A stretch of DNA of 64,000 nucleotides from Mycobacterium sp. 050128 (GTDB taxonomy: Bacteria; Actinomycetota; Actinomycetes; Mycobacteriales; Mycobacteriaceae): positions 124,001 through 188,000 of the forward strand of contig NZ_JAZGLW010000001.1 of the NCBI RefSeq assembly GCF_036409155.1, given 5' to 3'. Positions 9,339-17,648 of this stretch are shown in pieces. The notes beneath the pieces are model-generated. The model was not told the origin of the DNA and searched no databases. It saw only the letters and a list, made by a program, of their open reading frames with translations. The position numbers and the translations under genes were made by a program. Position 1 is the first letter of the stretch; each line of letters begins with the position of its first letter.

Positions 9339-10193
9339 ATGCCGGGCACCGCGACGTATGCGCTGGACCCGGCGATGCCCGTGTTGCTGCGCCCCGACGG
9401 TGCCGTGCAAGTGGGCTGGGATCCACGGCGCGCGGTGCTGGTCCGGCCACCGCGCGGCTTGGCCGCGGCGGCACTGGCGGCGCTCTTGCACGCGATGCGA
9501 TCGCCCCTGCCGTTCGCCGAGTTGCAGCGCCTCGCCCTCGAACACGGCCTGACGGACCCCGACGGCCTGACGCACCTCATCACGCTGCTGGTCAACGCCG
9601 GGGTAGTGACCCGCGGCTGCCGGCAGGCCGGCGGCCGGGCGGCGTCGATCCGGGTGCACGGCCGCGGGCCGCTGTCGGACCTGCTGATGGAGTCGCTGCG
9701 CTGCTCGGGGGCGCGGATCGCGCACAGCAGCCAGCCGCACGCCGCGGTGTCGCGTGCCGCCGTGGACTTGGTGGTGCTGGCCGACTACCTGGTCGTCGAC
9801 CCGCGCATGGTGCGCGATCTGCACAGCCAGCGCGTCGCGCACCTGGCGGTCCGGGTCCGCGACGGCACCGGGCTGGTCGGGCCGTTGGTCATTCCCGGCG
9901 TGACCAGCTGCCTGGGGTGCGCCGACTTACATCGCAGCGACCGCGATGCCGCGTGGCCGGCGGTCGCCGCCCAGCTGCGCGAGACCGTCGGCGTGGCCGA
10001 TCGCGCCACCCTGCTGGCGACCGCGGCGCTGGCCCTAAGTCAGGTGAACCGGGTGATCGCCGCCGTGCGTGGCCGCGATGCCGGGCCCGATCCCGGGCCA
10101 CCGCAGGCGTTGAACGCCACCCTGGAATTCGATCTGCACGCCGGAGCCATCGTCGCGCGGCAGTGGACCAGGCATCCGTTGTGTTCGTGCTGA
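9339..10193 (+). CDS. TOMM-type cyclodehydratase (ThiF/E1-like) homologue, Rv3196-like
   Basis: A 284-residue protein resembling the ThiF/E1-like partner of thiazole/oxazole-modified microcin (TOMM) cyclodehydratases. A winged-helix-like N-terminal region (about 1-95), which in the family binds a leader peptide, precedes a degenerate Rossmann-like region. A conserved PGVTSCLGCADLHRSD block with a CxxC pair (C191/C194) and a second Cys pair at the extreme C-terminus (HPLCSC) could bind zinc. No YcaO gene, precursor peptide or flavin dehydrogenase is found nearby. It is the Rv3196 equivalent, always beside the ABC1 kinase. The GTG at 9312 is an alternative start. Its real role is unknown. Confidence 0.75.
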   Translation: MPGTATYALDPAMPVLLRPDGAVQVGWDPRRAVLVRPPRGLAAAALAALLHAMRSPLPFAELQRLALEHGLTDPDGLTHLITLLVNAGVVTRGCRQAGGRAASIRVHGRGPLSDLLMESLRCSGARIAHSSQPHAAVSRAAVDLVVLADYLVVDPRMVRDLHSQRVAHLAVRVRDGTGLVGPLVIPGVTSCLGCADLHRSDRDAAWPAVAAQLRETVGVADRATLLATAALALSQVNRVIAAVRGRDAGPDPGPPQALNATLEFDLHAGAIVARQWTRHPLCSC

Positions 10194-10269
10194 GGCGTAA
10201 CCGACGCGACCGTCGGTCGGCCCGACACCGTGCTGTTGCGTAGATCAAACTCGGGGCGGCCGCGTCGTC

Positions 10270-11613
10270 ATGGATGATGGAGAGGTGTCTGAGATCAAAC
10301 GGGGTCGGGCGGCGCGCAACGCGAAGCTGGCCAGTATTCCGGTCGGCTTTGCTGCGCGGTCCGCGCTGGGGTTCGGCAAGCGGCTGACCGGCAAGTCGAA
10401 AGACGAGGTTCAGGCCGAATTGCTCGAGAAGGCCGCCAACCAGCTTTTCCAGGTGTTGGGCGAGCTCAAGGGCGGGGCGATGAAGGTCGGCCAGGCCTTG
10501 TCGGTGCTGGAAGCCGCGATCCCCGAGGAGTACGGCGAGCCGTACCGCGAAGCGTTGACGAAGTTGCAGAAGGATGCTCCGCCGTTGCCCGCCGAGAAGG
10601 TGCACCGGGTGCTCGACGCGCAGTTGGGCACCAAGTGGCGGGACCGGTTCGCTTCGTTCGACGACACCCCGGTGGCTTCGGCCAGCATCGGCCAGGTGCA
10701 CAAGGCGTTGTGGTCCGATGGCCGCGAGGTGGCCGTCAAGATCCAGTACCCGGGCGCCGACGAGGCGCTGCGGGCCGACCTGAAGACGATGCAGCGGATG
10801 GTCGGGGTGGCCAAACAGCTCGCGCCCGGCGCCGACGTCCAGGGCGTGGTCGACGAGCTGATCGAACGCACCGAGATGGAACTCGACTACCGGCTGGAGG
10901 CCGACAACCAGCGCGCGTTCGCCAAGGCGTACCGCGATCATCCGCACTTCGCGGTGCCGCGGGTGGTGGCCAGTGCGCCCAAGGTCGTGGTCCAGGAGTG
11001 GATCCAGGGTGTGCCGATGGCCGAGATCATCCGCCACGGCACCGTCGAGCAGCGCGATCTGATCGGCAGCCGGCTCCTCGAGCTCACCTTTGACGCACCG
11101 GGCCGGTTGCAGATGCTGCACGGCGACGCGCACCCGGGAAACTTCATGCTGTTGCCCGACGGCCGGATGGCCGTCATCGACTTCGGCGCCGTCGCACCCA
11201 TGCCCGGTGGCTTTCCGATCGAACTCGGGATGACGATCCGGTTGGCCCGCGACAAGAACTACGACCTGCTGTTGCCGACGATGGAGAAGGCCGGCTTCAT
11301 CCAGAAAGGCCAGCAGGTGTCGGTGCGCGATATCGACGACATGCTGCGCCAGTACGTCGAACCGGTCGAGGTGGAGGTCTTCCACTACACCCGCAAGTGG
11401 CTGCAGAAGATGTCTGCCGTCGAGATCGACCGATCGGTGTCCCAGATCCGGACGGCCCGGCAGATGGATCTACCGCCCAAACTGGTGATCCCGATGCGGG
11501 TGATCATGTCGGTCGCCGCGATCCTGTGCCAGCTGGATGCTCACGTGCCGATCAAGGCGCTGACCGAGGAGCTGGTCCCGGGTTTCGCCGACCCCGACGT
11601 CGCGGCCGTCTAG
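10270..11613 (+). CDS. ABC1/UbiB-family atypical kinase (Rv3197-like)
   Basis: A 447-residue soluble member of the ABC1 (UbiB/Coq8) atypical kinase family. Visible motifs are the KxGQ signature (KVGQ, residues 72-75), the PVASASIGQVH loop, the VAIK-type lysine (AVKIQYPG, about 154), the catalytic HGDAHPGNF loop (about 283) and DFGAV for metal binding. In M. tuberculosis the orthologue sits next to whiB7 and is linked to macrolide tolerance. Family members act as ATPases or kinases in lipid or quinone metabolism. It follows the TOMM-like gene. Its stop codon TAG overlaps the stop of convergent whiB7 through a shared CTAG. Confidence 0.93.
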   Translation: MDDGEVSEIKRGRAARNAKLASIPVGFAARSALGFGKRLTGKSKDEVQAELLEKAANQLFQVLGELKGGAMKVGQALSVLEAAIPEEYGEPYREALTKLQKDAPPLPAEKVHRVLDAQLGTKWRDRFASFDDTPVASASIGQVHKALWSDGREVAVKIQYPGADEALRADLKTMQRMVGVAKQLAPGADVQGVVDELIERTEMELDYRLEADNQRAFAKAYRDHPHFAVPRVVASAPKVVVQEWIQGVPMAEIIRHGTVEQRDLIGSRLLELTFDAPGRLQMLHGDAHPGNFMLLPDGRMAVIDFGAVAPMPGGFPIELGMTIRLARDKNYDLLLPTMEKAGFIQKGQQVSVRDIDDMLRQYVEPVEVEVFHYTRKWLQKMSAVEIDRSVSQIRTARQMDLPPKLVIPMRVIMSVAAILCQLDAHVPIKALTEELVPGFADPDVAAV

Positions 11614-11879
11614 GCGGCGACCGCGCCCTTGCGGGGGCGTCCGCGCGGGCGCTTGTAGCTCACGACCGAGCCCCGCTCGAATATCTCGCCGCCCCACACT
11701 CCCCACGGCTCGGCACGGTCCAGCGCCGCGGCCAGGCACTGTCGCCGGACCGGGCAGTCCGTGCAGAGCGTCTTGGCGCGCTCCAGGTCGGCCGGGTCGT
11801 CGGCAAACCATAGATCGGGATCGTCGGCGTGACATGGCAACACCGGCGCCGGCTGTCTGGGGACTGTCTGTGCCGACAT
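11610..11879 (-). CDS. whiB7: WhiB7, iron-sulfur transcription factor of antibiotic resistance
   Basis: An 89-residue WhiB protein. Four cysteines ligate the Fe-S cluster (C16, C39, C42, C48), followed by the turn WGVWGGE and a C-terminal AT-hook RGRPRKG, the combination that defines WhiB7. WhiB7 binds sigma-A region 4 and activates promoters with an AT-rich tract upstream of -35, including its own, inducing intrinsic ribosome-antibiotic resistance. The open frame continues 42 codons upstream through the attenuator hairpin; MSAQT at 11879 is the WhiB7 start. Its 3' end overlaps the ABC1 kinase by four bases. Expression is controlled by the leader features at 11961-12286. Confidence 0.95.
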   Translation of the reverse strand: MSAQTVPRQPAPVLPCHADDPDLWFADDPADLERAKTLCTDCPVRRQCLAAALDRAEPWGVWGGEIFERGSVVSYKRPRGRPRKGAVAA

Positions 11880-11960
11880 GTCCTGCTCACCTGCTTCCTG
11901 GTTGGGTGTCCTTCTTCGGTGATCCGGACCAGGTTGCGGGCTTTGAAAAACTCCAGCCCC

Positions 11961-12005
11961 AAAAACTATGGCCACGGATCCTTGTGACTTAGGGTCCGTG
12001 GCCAT
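11961..12005 (-). terminator. whiB7 leader attenuator (intrinsic terminator)
   Basis: On the minus strand ATGGCCACGGA (12005-11995) pairs perfectly with TCCGTGGCCAT (11978-11968). The stem extends by a wobble and two more pairs, the loop is about 10 bases, and GTTTTT (11966-11961) follows. This is a textbook Rho-independent terminator about 80 bases before whiB7. It fits the known control of whiB7 by premature termination relieved when translation of the leader ORF is disturbed. Confidence 0.85.
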
Positions 12006-12032
12006 TTGAAAACCGGGCGGGTTACGTAGTGC

Positions 12033-12182
12033 TTACGTAGTTCCCCGATCCACGAACGCGTCAGTCGCGGCGGCGGCGCGATGCTTTGCACCGGCCGCCT
12101 TTACGGCGGCGTGGGCGGCATGGAAGGTCCACGCGGACAGCACCGCGCCGGCCACGCCTACCTCGAACGTGTCGTTGATCAT
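12033..12182 (-). CDS. whiB7 leader peptide (alanine-rich uORF)
   Basis: A 49-codon ORF between the whiB7 promoter and the attenuator. It has a strong ribosome site (GAGAGGAGGTG) ending 6 bases before ATG. The peptide starts MINDTFEVG and contains 15 alanines of 49 residues, clustered as HAAHAAVKAAGAK and RAAAAT. A GCCGCC/GGCGGC hairpin (12094-12110) lies inside the alanine codons. In mycobacteria a uORF in the whiB7 leader couples translation stress, including alanine limitation, to read-through of the terminator. Position, composition and ribosome site support that role here. Confidence 0.8.
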   Translation of the reverse strand: MINDTFEVGVAGAVLSAWTFHAAHAAVKAAGAKHRAAAATDAFVDRGTT

Positions 12183-12245
12183 CGTGGCCACCTCCTCTCG
12201 CCTGGGCGCATGCCGGCGTCGCACCGGCAGCAGATTGCGTAACCG

Positions 12246-12286
12246 AGAGTAGATGTTAGCCCACCGCACTGACAACCGATTTTCTG
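12246..12286 (-). promoter_or_regulatory. whiB7 promoter with AT-rich WhiB7 box
   Basis: Minus strand: -35 TTGTCA (12275-12270), 18-base spacer, -10 TACTCT (12251-12246). Immediately upstream of -35 is the A-rich tract CAGAAAATCGG (12286-12276), the type of element recognised by the WhiB7 AT-hook, consistent with autoregulation. The uORF start is 63 bases downstream of the -10. Confidence 0.6.
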
Positions 12287-12304
12287 ACCTGCGGTTTTTG
12301 GACG

Positions 12305-14407
12305 TCAGCGCCCGCGCACCAGCTCCAGCACGTCGGCTCCGTACTGCTCGAGTTTGCGTGCGCCGATACCCGGGATCGCGATCAGCGCCGCTTCGTCGTC
12401 GGGCAGCAGTTCGGCGATCGCGATCAGCGTGTTGTCGGTGAAGACGACATACGCGGGCACCTTCTGCTCCTTGGCGACGTCCAACCGCCACTGTTTGAGC
12501 CGCAGCAACAACGCCTCGTCGATGTCGGCCGAGCATGTCTCGCAGCGGCGCAGCATGACGGCCGCCGGGGTGGTCAGGTTGTTGTTGCAGATCCGGCACC
12601 GCGAAGCGCCTTGCTTACGCCTGGATTTGCCCGGCGCCGGGTCGACGCGCGCCTGCGGTGCGATGCCGTTGAGAAACCGCGACGGCTTGCGGGTCTGCCG
12701 ACCGCCCGGGCTGCGCGACAGCGCCCAGGACAGCGCCAAATGCACTCGGGCCCTTGTGATTCCGACATACAGCAGGCGACGCTCTTCCTCGACCGGTTCG
12801 CTCTCGGCGCCATGGGCCAAGGCGTGCGAGATGGGCAGAGTGCCGTCGGCCAATCCGACCAGGAACACCGCATCCCATTCCAGCCCCTTGGCGGCGTGCA
12901 AGGACGCGAGCGTGACGCCCTGCACCACCGGTGGGTGCCGCGAATCGGCCCGGACCCGCAGCTCTGCCACCAAGCCCGGCAGATCCAGCTGTGGGCGCTG
13001 CGCCACCTCGGCGTCCACCAGCTCGGCCAATGCGAACAGCGCCTCCCAGCGCTCCCGGGCCCGGGTGCCGTCGGGTTCGGAGGCCGTCAGCCCCAGCGGT
13101 TCGAGCACCGCGCGGACCACGTCGGGCAACGACCCCTCCAGATCTTGCTCGGAGCTGCGCTGCGCACGGCGGTGCAGGGCCACCATCGCCTGCTTGATCT
13201 CCTGGCGGCTGAAGAAGCCCTCGCCGCCGCGAACCTGGTAGGCGATGCCGGCCTCGGTCAACGCTTCCTCGTAGATCTCCGACTGGGCATTGACGCGGTA
13301 GAGCACCGCGATTTCCGACGGCGCGGTGCCGGATTCGATCAGCCCGCCGATCGCCTTCGCGACCGCGGCCGCCTCGACGGTTTCGTCGGGATGCTCGCTA
13401 AACGTCGGCGCCGGACCCGGCGCTCGCTGGCCGGACAGCTGCAGCTTGCTGCCCGCGACCCGGCCGCGGGCCGCCGCGATCACCTGGTTGGCCAGCGAGA
13501 CCACCTGCGGGGTGGAGCGGTAATCGCGCTCCAGGCGCACCACCGTGGCGTCCGGGAACTGCCGCGAGAAGTCCAGCAGGAAGCGGGGCGAGGCGCCGGT
13601 GAACGAGTAGATGGTCTGGTTGGCGTCGCCGACAACCGTGAGGTCGTCTCGATCGCCCAGCCACGCCGACAGCACCCGCTGTTGCAGCGGGGTGACGTCC
13701 TGGTACTCATCGACCACGAAGCAGCGGTAACGGTCGCGGAACTCCTCGGCGACCGCGGCGTCGTTCTCGATCGCGGCCGCGGTGTGCAGCAGCAGGTCGT
13801 CGAAGTCGAGCAGGGTCACCGATTCGTCGCGGACCTTAAGGGCCTCGTAGGCGGTGTACACGTCGGCGACCTTCTTGGCGTCCAGCGGGATGTCACGGCC
13901 GGCGGCGGCGACCTCGCTCGGATACGCCTCGGGGCCGATCAGCGACGCCTTGGCCCATTCGATCTCGCCGGCCAAGTCGCGCACGTCGTCGGTGCTGACA
14001 TTGAGCCGTAGCCGGCCGGCCGCGCGGGCCACGACGGCGAACTTGGTGTCCAGCAGCTGCCAGCCGGTGTCGCCGATCACCCGCGGCCAGAAGTACCGCA
14101 GCTGGCGGTGTGCGGCCGAGTGGAAGGTCAGGGCCTGCACGGCGCCGACGCCCGATCCGGTCTGGGTATTGGCGTCCAGCGTCCGCAATCGCGATCGCAT
14201 CTCCCCCGCGGCGCGCTGGGTGAACGTGACCGCAAGCACCTGCCCCGCGGCGACATGGCCGCTCGCGACGAGCTGGGCGATGCGATGCGTGATGGTGCGG
14301 GTCTTACCTGTTCCAGCACCCGCAAGCACACAAACGGGTCCGCGCGGCGCCAGCACGGCCTCACGCTGCTCGTCGTCCAGCCCGGCGGTCAGTGGATCGG
14401 CGAGCAT
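12305..14407 (-). CDS. uvrD2: UvrD2, superfamily 1 DNA helicase
   Basis: A UvrD/Rep-type 3'-5' DNA helicase: Walker [16 protein letters not shown] near the N-terminus, DEYQD Walker [11 protein letters not shown] (motif III) and the [15 protein letters not shown] motif. The C-terminus carries a tetracysteine zinc element (CRIC...CETC, 14 residues between pairs) and an HRDC domain, the arrangement specific to mycobacterial UvrD2. The ATG at 14407 gives 700 residues, the length known for M. tuberculosis UvrD2; upstream starts at 14413, 14422 and TTG 14443 are possible. The orthologue is essential in M. tuberculosis. It is divergent from mrx1. Confidence 0.93.
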   Translation of the reverse strand: MLADPLTAGLDDEQREAVLAPRGPVCVLAGAGTGKTRTITHRIAQLVASGHVAAGQVLAVTFTQRAAGEMRSRLRTLDANTQTGSGVGAVQALTFHSAAHRQLRYFWPRVIGDTGWQLLDTKFAVVARAAGRLRLNVSTDDVRDLAGEIEWAKASLIGPEAYPSEVAAAGRDIPLDAKKVADVYTAYEALKVRDESVTLLDFDDLLLHTAAAIENDAAVAEEFRDRYRCFVVDEYQDVTPLQQRVLSAWLGDRDDLTVVGDANQTIYSFTGASPRFLLDFSRQFPDATVVRLERDYRSTPQVVSLANQVIAAARGRVAGSKLQLSGQRAPGPAPTFSEHPDETVEAAAVAKAIGGLIESGTAPSEIAVLYRVNAQSEIYEEALTEAGIAYQVRGGEGFFSRQEIKQAMVALHRRAQRSSEQDLEGSLPDVVRAVLEPLGLTASEPDGTRARERWEALFALAELVDAEVAQRPQLDLPGLVAELRVRADSRHPPVVQGVTLASLHAAKGLEWDAVFLVGLADGTLPISHALAHGAESEPVEEERRLLYVGITRARVHLALSWALSRSPGGRQTRKPSRFLNGIAPQARVDPAPGKSRRKQGASRCRICNNNLTTPAAVMLRRCETCSADIDEALLLRLKQWRLDVAKEQKVPAYVVFTDNTLIAIAELLPDDEAALIAIPGIGARKLEQYGADVLELVRGR

Positions 14408-14520
14408 CGGCATGCCGTCCATCTTGGCAGCGGTCGCCGACAAACCGGGTGTTTCGCCACGCCGTACGCCCGGGTGTCCCCGTCACGGAACGCAACGTCG
14501 GCGGGCTACGTTATCGGATT

Positions 14521-14775
14521 ATGAGCAACGCTCCGATTACCGTTTACACGACGTCATGGTGTGGCTATTGCCACCGACTCATGACCGTGCTCAAGTCCAA
14601 CGGAATCCCCTACGAGACCGTCGACATCGAGCACGACCCGGCGGCCGCCGAATTCGTCGGTTCGGTCAACGGCGGCAACCGGACCGTGCCAACGGTGAAG
14701 TTCGCCGACGGATCGACGCTGACCAACCCGAGTGCTGCCGAGGTGAAAGCGAAGCTGGCTCAGGTCGCCGGCTGA
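14521..14775 (+). CDS. mrx1: Mycoredoxin-1 (glutaredoxin-like)
   Basis: An 84-residue thioredoxin-fold protein with the CGYC active site (TTSWCGYCHRL, C14/C17), the TVPTVKF cis-proline segment and the GGNRTVP motif. Mycoredoxin-1 reduces mycothiol mixed disulfides on proteins in the cytoplasm, coupling to mycothiol and mycothione reductase. The start matches the 84-residue length of Rv3198A. There is no clear ribosome site; TACGTT lies 8 bases before ATG, so transcription probably starts at or near the start codon. It lies divergent from uvrD2 as in M. tuberculosis. Confidence 0.93.
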   Translation: MSNAPITVYTTSWCGYCHRLMTVLKSNGIPYETVDIEHDPAAAEFVGSVNGGNRTVPTVKFADGSTLTNPSAAEVKAKLAQVAG

Positions 14776-14816
14776 GCCACGGCAACTGCCATCGCTCGCG
14801 CCTTACGATACGAACC

Positions 14817-15479
14817 ATGGCGTCGAATTCGCGATCGCGACCATTCGGCTCGATTCGTAAACTGTGGCCGGCCGCAATCGCGGGCTGCACGGTGATGCTG
14901 ATGTCGGGATGCGCGCATCCGAGCACTCCGGCCAAGTCGCAGCAGCATGTCACACATGTCGACGACATGATCGTCGGACTCGACGAGGTCCGCCGCATCG
15001 CCAAAGCCGACGATCTCGACCGCGCCGAGGCGGACCTGAAGAAGCCAGCCCCTTCGGACGCCAACGCCGCCGAACCGTGTCGGGTAGTCGGCCACAATGA
15101 GCTCACCTTCGGCAACAACTGGACGGAATTTCGCAGCGCGGGTTATCACGGGGTCACCGACGACATCGTGCCGATGGGCCGGGCCATGATCAATGGAGTC
15201 ACCCAGGCGGCAGGGCGCTATCCGAATCCCGATGCGGCGCAAGGCGCATTCCGTCAGCTGGAATCGTCGCTGCACGCGTGTATGGATCTGCACGATCCGA
15301 ACTACAGCTTCGCCCTCGACAAGCCGGATCCGTCGACATTGCGGCTCAGCGCCCACCAGTGGAGCCATCTGTACCGCGTCAAGTCCGCGGTGCTGGCGTC
15401 GGTCGGCGTGGTGGGTCTTGAAGCCTCGGATCAGATCGCGAATTCCGTTTTACAGATCATCACCGATCGCATCGGCTAG
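14817..15479 (+). CDS. Lipoprotein with PknH-type extracellular sensor domain
   Basis: A 220-residue lipoprotein: signal peptide with lipobox (LMSGC), then one domain that resembles the PknH C-terminal extracellular sensor fold. This shows the features MIVGLDEVRRI, PCRVV, GNNWTEFRSAGYHG, AAGRYPNPDAA, HACMDL and the closing DQIANSVLQII helix. Conserved Cys in PCRVV and HACMD are likely disulfide partners. Such stand-alone domains are common mycobacterial lipoproteins; ligands are unknown. TACGAT lies 7 bases upstream of ATG with no ribosome site, suggesting a leaderless mRNA. It sits between mrx1 and nudC, which are adjacent in M. tuberculosis, so it is an insertion or lineage-specific gene. 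Confidence 0.8.
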   Translation: MASNSRSRPFGSIRKLWPAAIAGCTVMLMSGCAHPSTPAKSQQHVTHVDDMIVGLDEVRRIAKADDLDRAEADLKKPAPSDANAAEPCRVVGHNELTFGNNWTEFRSAGYHGVTDDIVPMGRAMINGVTQAAGRYPNPDAAQGAFRQLESSLHACMDLHDPNYSFALDKPDPSTLRLSAHQWSHLYRVKSAVLASVGVVGLEASDQIANSVLQIITDRIG

Positions 15480-15483
15480 CGCT

Positions 15484-16407
15484 TCAGTCGAGTTCCGCCC
15501 AGGATTCGATGATCACCCGCGCGATCGAAATCGAGCCTGGCAGAAGCAGTTTCGACTCCGACGAACTACTCCAGTCGCCGACGGCCAGCGCCGCGCGCAC
15601 CTCGTCGCGGGTGAACCAGGCCGCCTCGGCGATCTCGCCGTCGTTGAACGCGAATTCCTCGTCGGGGTCGCCCAACGCATGGAAGCCGACCATCAGCGAA
15701 CGAGGAAAGGGCCACGGCTGACTGCCCAGGTAGCGAACATCGGTCACGTTCAGGCCGATTTCCTCGCGGATCTCCCGGACCACGCAGACCTCGAAAGACT
15801 CTCCGGCTTCTACGAATCCGGCCAGCAGGGAGAACATTCGCTCGGGCCACACAGCCTGGCGGGCCAGCACTGCGCGGTCGCCGCCGTCGTGCACCAGACA
15901 GATGACCGCCGGGTCGATGCGCGGGAACTCCTCGTGCCCGGTGACCGGGTTAACTCGCGACCAGCCCGCCCGGGCCGGTTTCGTCGGGGAGCCGTCCACC
16001 GCGCTAAACCGCGCCCTGTCATGCCAATTCAGCAGCGCAACGGCCGACGACACCAGCTGGCTGCTGGTGTCGTCGAAGATCGGGCCGAGGCTGCGCAGGT
16101 TCACCACCTCGGTTTGAGCATCCGGGTCCTCGGGTGCCTGCAGCGCTCCCCGGATGGCCCAGACATGCTGGTCGTTCTCGATGCGGCCGAGGAAAACAGC
16201 GTCGTGCGGCGGCTTTTCGCCCAGTTCGGCCGCCGCGCCGAGCACCACCCGGCCGTTGGCGACCAGCACCTGGTTGCGCGAGTCGACCCGCAGCAGTGCC
16301 GCATCCGCCCACCCGACGGTGGCCGCCTCGACATCGGTACGCAATTGATCGGCCCGGTCGGCGCCGACGCGCGAGAGCAGCGGAACACTGCTCAGCTGAA
16401 AGTCCAC
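15484..16407 (-). CDS. nudC: NudC, NAD(H) pyrophosphatase (Nudix)
   Basis: A 307-residue Nudix hydrolase. The Nudix box GFVEAGESFEVCVVREIREE is complete, and the SQPWPFPRS motif downstream identifies the NADH pyrophosphatase (NudC) subgroup, which hydrolyses NADH to NMNH and AMP and can remove NAD caps from RNA. In mycobacteria it also degrades isoniazid- and ethionamide-NAD adducts. The four-cysteine zinc ribbon present in E. coli NudC is not visible: the equivalent segment around residue 165-190 has no Cys pairs. GTG start with AGGAGG 6 bases upstream. A GGTGCC/GGCACC hairpin (16420-16439) lies between it and the channel gene upstream. Confidence 0.92.
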   Translation of the reverse strand: MDFQLSSVPLLSRVGADRADQLRTDVEAATVGWADAALLRVDSRNQVLVANGRVVLGAAAELGEKPPHDAVFLGRIENDQHVWAIRGALQAPEDPDAQTEVVNLRSLGPIFDDTSSQLVSSAVALLNWHDRARFSAVDGSPTKPARAGWSRVNPVTGHEEFPRIDPAVICLVHDGGDRAVLARQAVWPERMFSLLAGFVEAGESFEVCVVREIREEIGLNVTDVRYLGSQPWPFPRSLMVGFHALGDPDEEFAFNDGEIAEAAWFTRDEVRAALAVGDWSSSSESKLLLPGSISIARVIIESWAELD

Positions 16408-16488
16408 GCTATGCCTCCTGGTGCCGACCCGGGGGCACCGCCCGCCTGCGGGGGACTTCGCCCGGCTTCGCCGCGCGTGCGATCGCCA

Positions 16489-17559
16489 CTAATGCCCCGC
16501 GTTTTTGATGTAGAGCAGCCGGTCGGTGGCCTCGATGGCGTCGACTTCGGGTGCGCCGATGCGGAGCAGATGTCCGTCGCGCACGACGCCGAGCACGATG
16601 TCGCGCAGGTGCCGCGGCGATCCGCCCACCTCGCTCGCCTCCACTTCGCGTTCGGCGATTGCCAGCCCGGCGTCCGGGGTGAGCAGATCCTCGATCATCT
16701 CCACGACGCTGGGCGTGGTGGTGGCCAGACCGAGCAGCCGGCCGGCGGTCTCCGAGGAGACGACCACCGAGTCCGCCCCCGATTGCTGCAGCAGGTGCGA
16801 GTTCTCGGCTTCCCGGATGGCGGCCACGATTCTGGCCTTGGGCGCGATTTCGCGTGCCGTCAGGGTCACCAGCACGGCGGTGTCGTCACGGTTGGTGGCC
16901 ACGATGATCGACGACGCGTGCTGCGCCCCGGCCAGCCGCAGCACGTCGGACTTGGTGCCGTCGCCGTGCACGGTGACCAGCCCGGCGGTGGTGGCGTGCT
17001 CGAGGGCGCTGCGATCGGTATCGACGACGACGACTTCGCCCTGAGCGGCCTCGTCGCTGACCCGGGCGGCGACGGCACGTTTGCCCTTGGTGCCGTACCC
17101 GATCACGATGGTGTGGTTACGCACTCTGTTCCTCCAACGCTGGATTTTCCACCCCTGCCGGGACCGCTCGGACAGCACCTCGAGCGTCGTTCCGACCAAC
17201 ACGACCAGGAACGCGATGCGCAGCGGGGTGAAGACGACGGTGTTGACCAGGCGCGCGGTTTCGGTAATCGGTGTGATGTCGCCATAACCGGTCGTTGACA
17301 GCGAGACCGCCGAGAAATACAGGCAGTCCAGGAACGTCAGCCGTCCACCGCGCACGTCGCGGTAGCCGTTGCGGTCCAGGTAGACGACCAGGGCGGCACC
17401 GAACAAGACCAGCAGCGCGATGATCAGCCGGCGGGTGATGACACGGGCCGGGCTGCCGTGGTCTTCGGGGATACGCAACACGCCGATCAGCAAGTGACCG
17501 GGCTGGGTGGTCAGTCTCTCGTCGAGACCTCTCAGCCGTCGCAACCTACCGTTGGGCAC
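16489..17559 (-). CDS. Potassium channel with RCK (TrkA-N) domain, Rv3200c-like
   Basis: A 356-residue two-transmembrane potassium channel. TM1 is about 43-61; the pore loop holds the K+ selectivity filter TTGYGD (89-94); TM2 is about 105-125. A cytoplasmic RCK domain follows with a Rossmann nucleotide motif (VIGYGTKG) and a second lobe to the C-terminus. Such channels assemble as tetramers gated by ligands binding the RCK ring. It lies 81 bases upstream of nudC on the same strand, as Rv3200c does relative to nudC. GTG start; the N-terminal 40 residues are basic and cytosolic. Confidence 0.9.
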   Translation of the reverse strand: MPNGRLRRLRGLDERLTTQPGHLLIGVLRIPEDHGSPARVITRRLIIALLVLFGAALVVYLDRNGYRDVRGGRLTFLDCLYFSAVSLSTTGYGDITPITETARLVNTVVFTPLRIAFLVVLVGTTLEVLSERSRQGWKIQRWRNRVRNHTIVIGYGTKGKRAVAARVSDEAAQGEVVVVDTDRSALEHATTAGLVTVHGDGTKSDVLRLAGAQHASSIIVATNRDDTAVLVTLTAREIAPKARIVAAIREAENSHLLQQSGADSVVVSSETAGRLLGLATTTPSVVEMIEDLLTPDAGLAIAEREVEASEVGGSPRHLRDIVLGVVRDGHLLRIGAPEVDAIEATDRLLYIKNAGH

Positions 17560-17648
17560 AGCGGTCCATCATTGGCTGGACAACACCGCACGCCACACGC
17601 ACGACACAAATGTAACCACGATCGCCGGTCGACAGACACTTGATGGCC

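Noticed and set aside
11880..12005. N-terminal extension of WhiB7 starting at the ATG of the attenuator hairpin
   Set aside because: The extra 42 codons run through the terminator stem and U-tract; WhiB7 proteins start at MSAQT-like sequence.
12290..13241. Long plus-strand ORFs inside uvrD2, adnA, adnB, phaC and rhlE
   Set aside because: Typical antisense shadows in high-GC DNA; no ribosome sites and no protein-family signatures, whereas the minus or plus partner has complete motifs.
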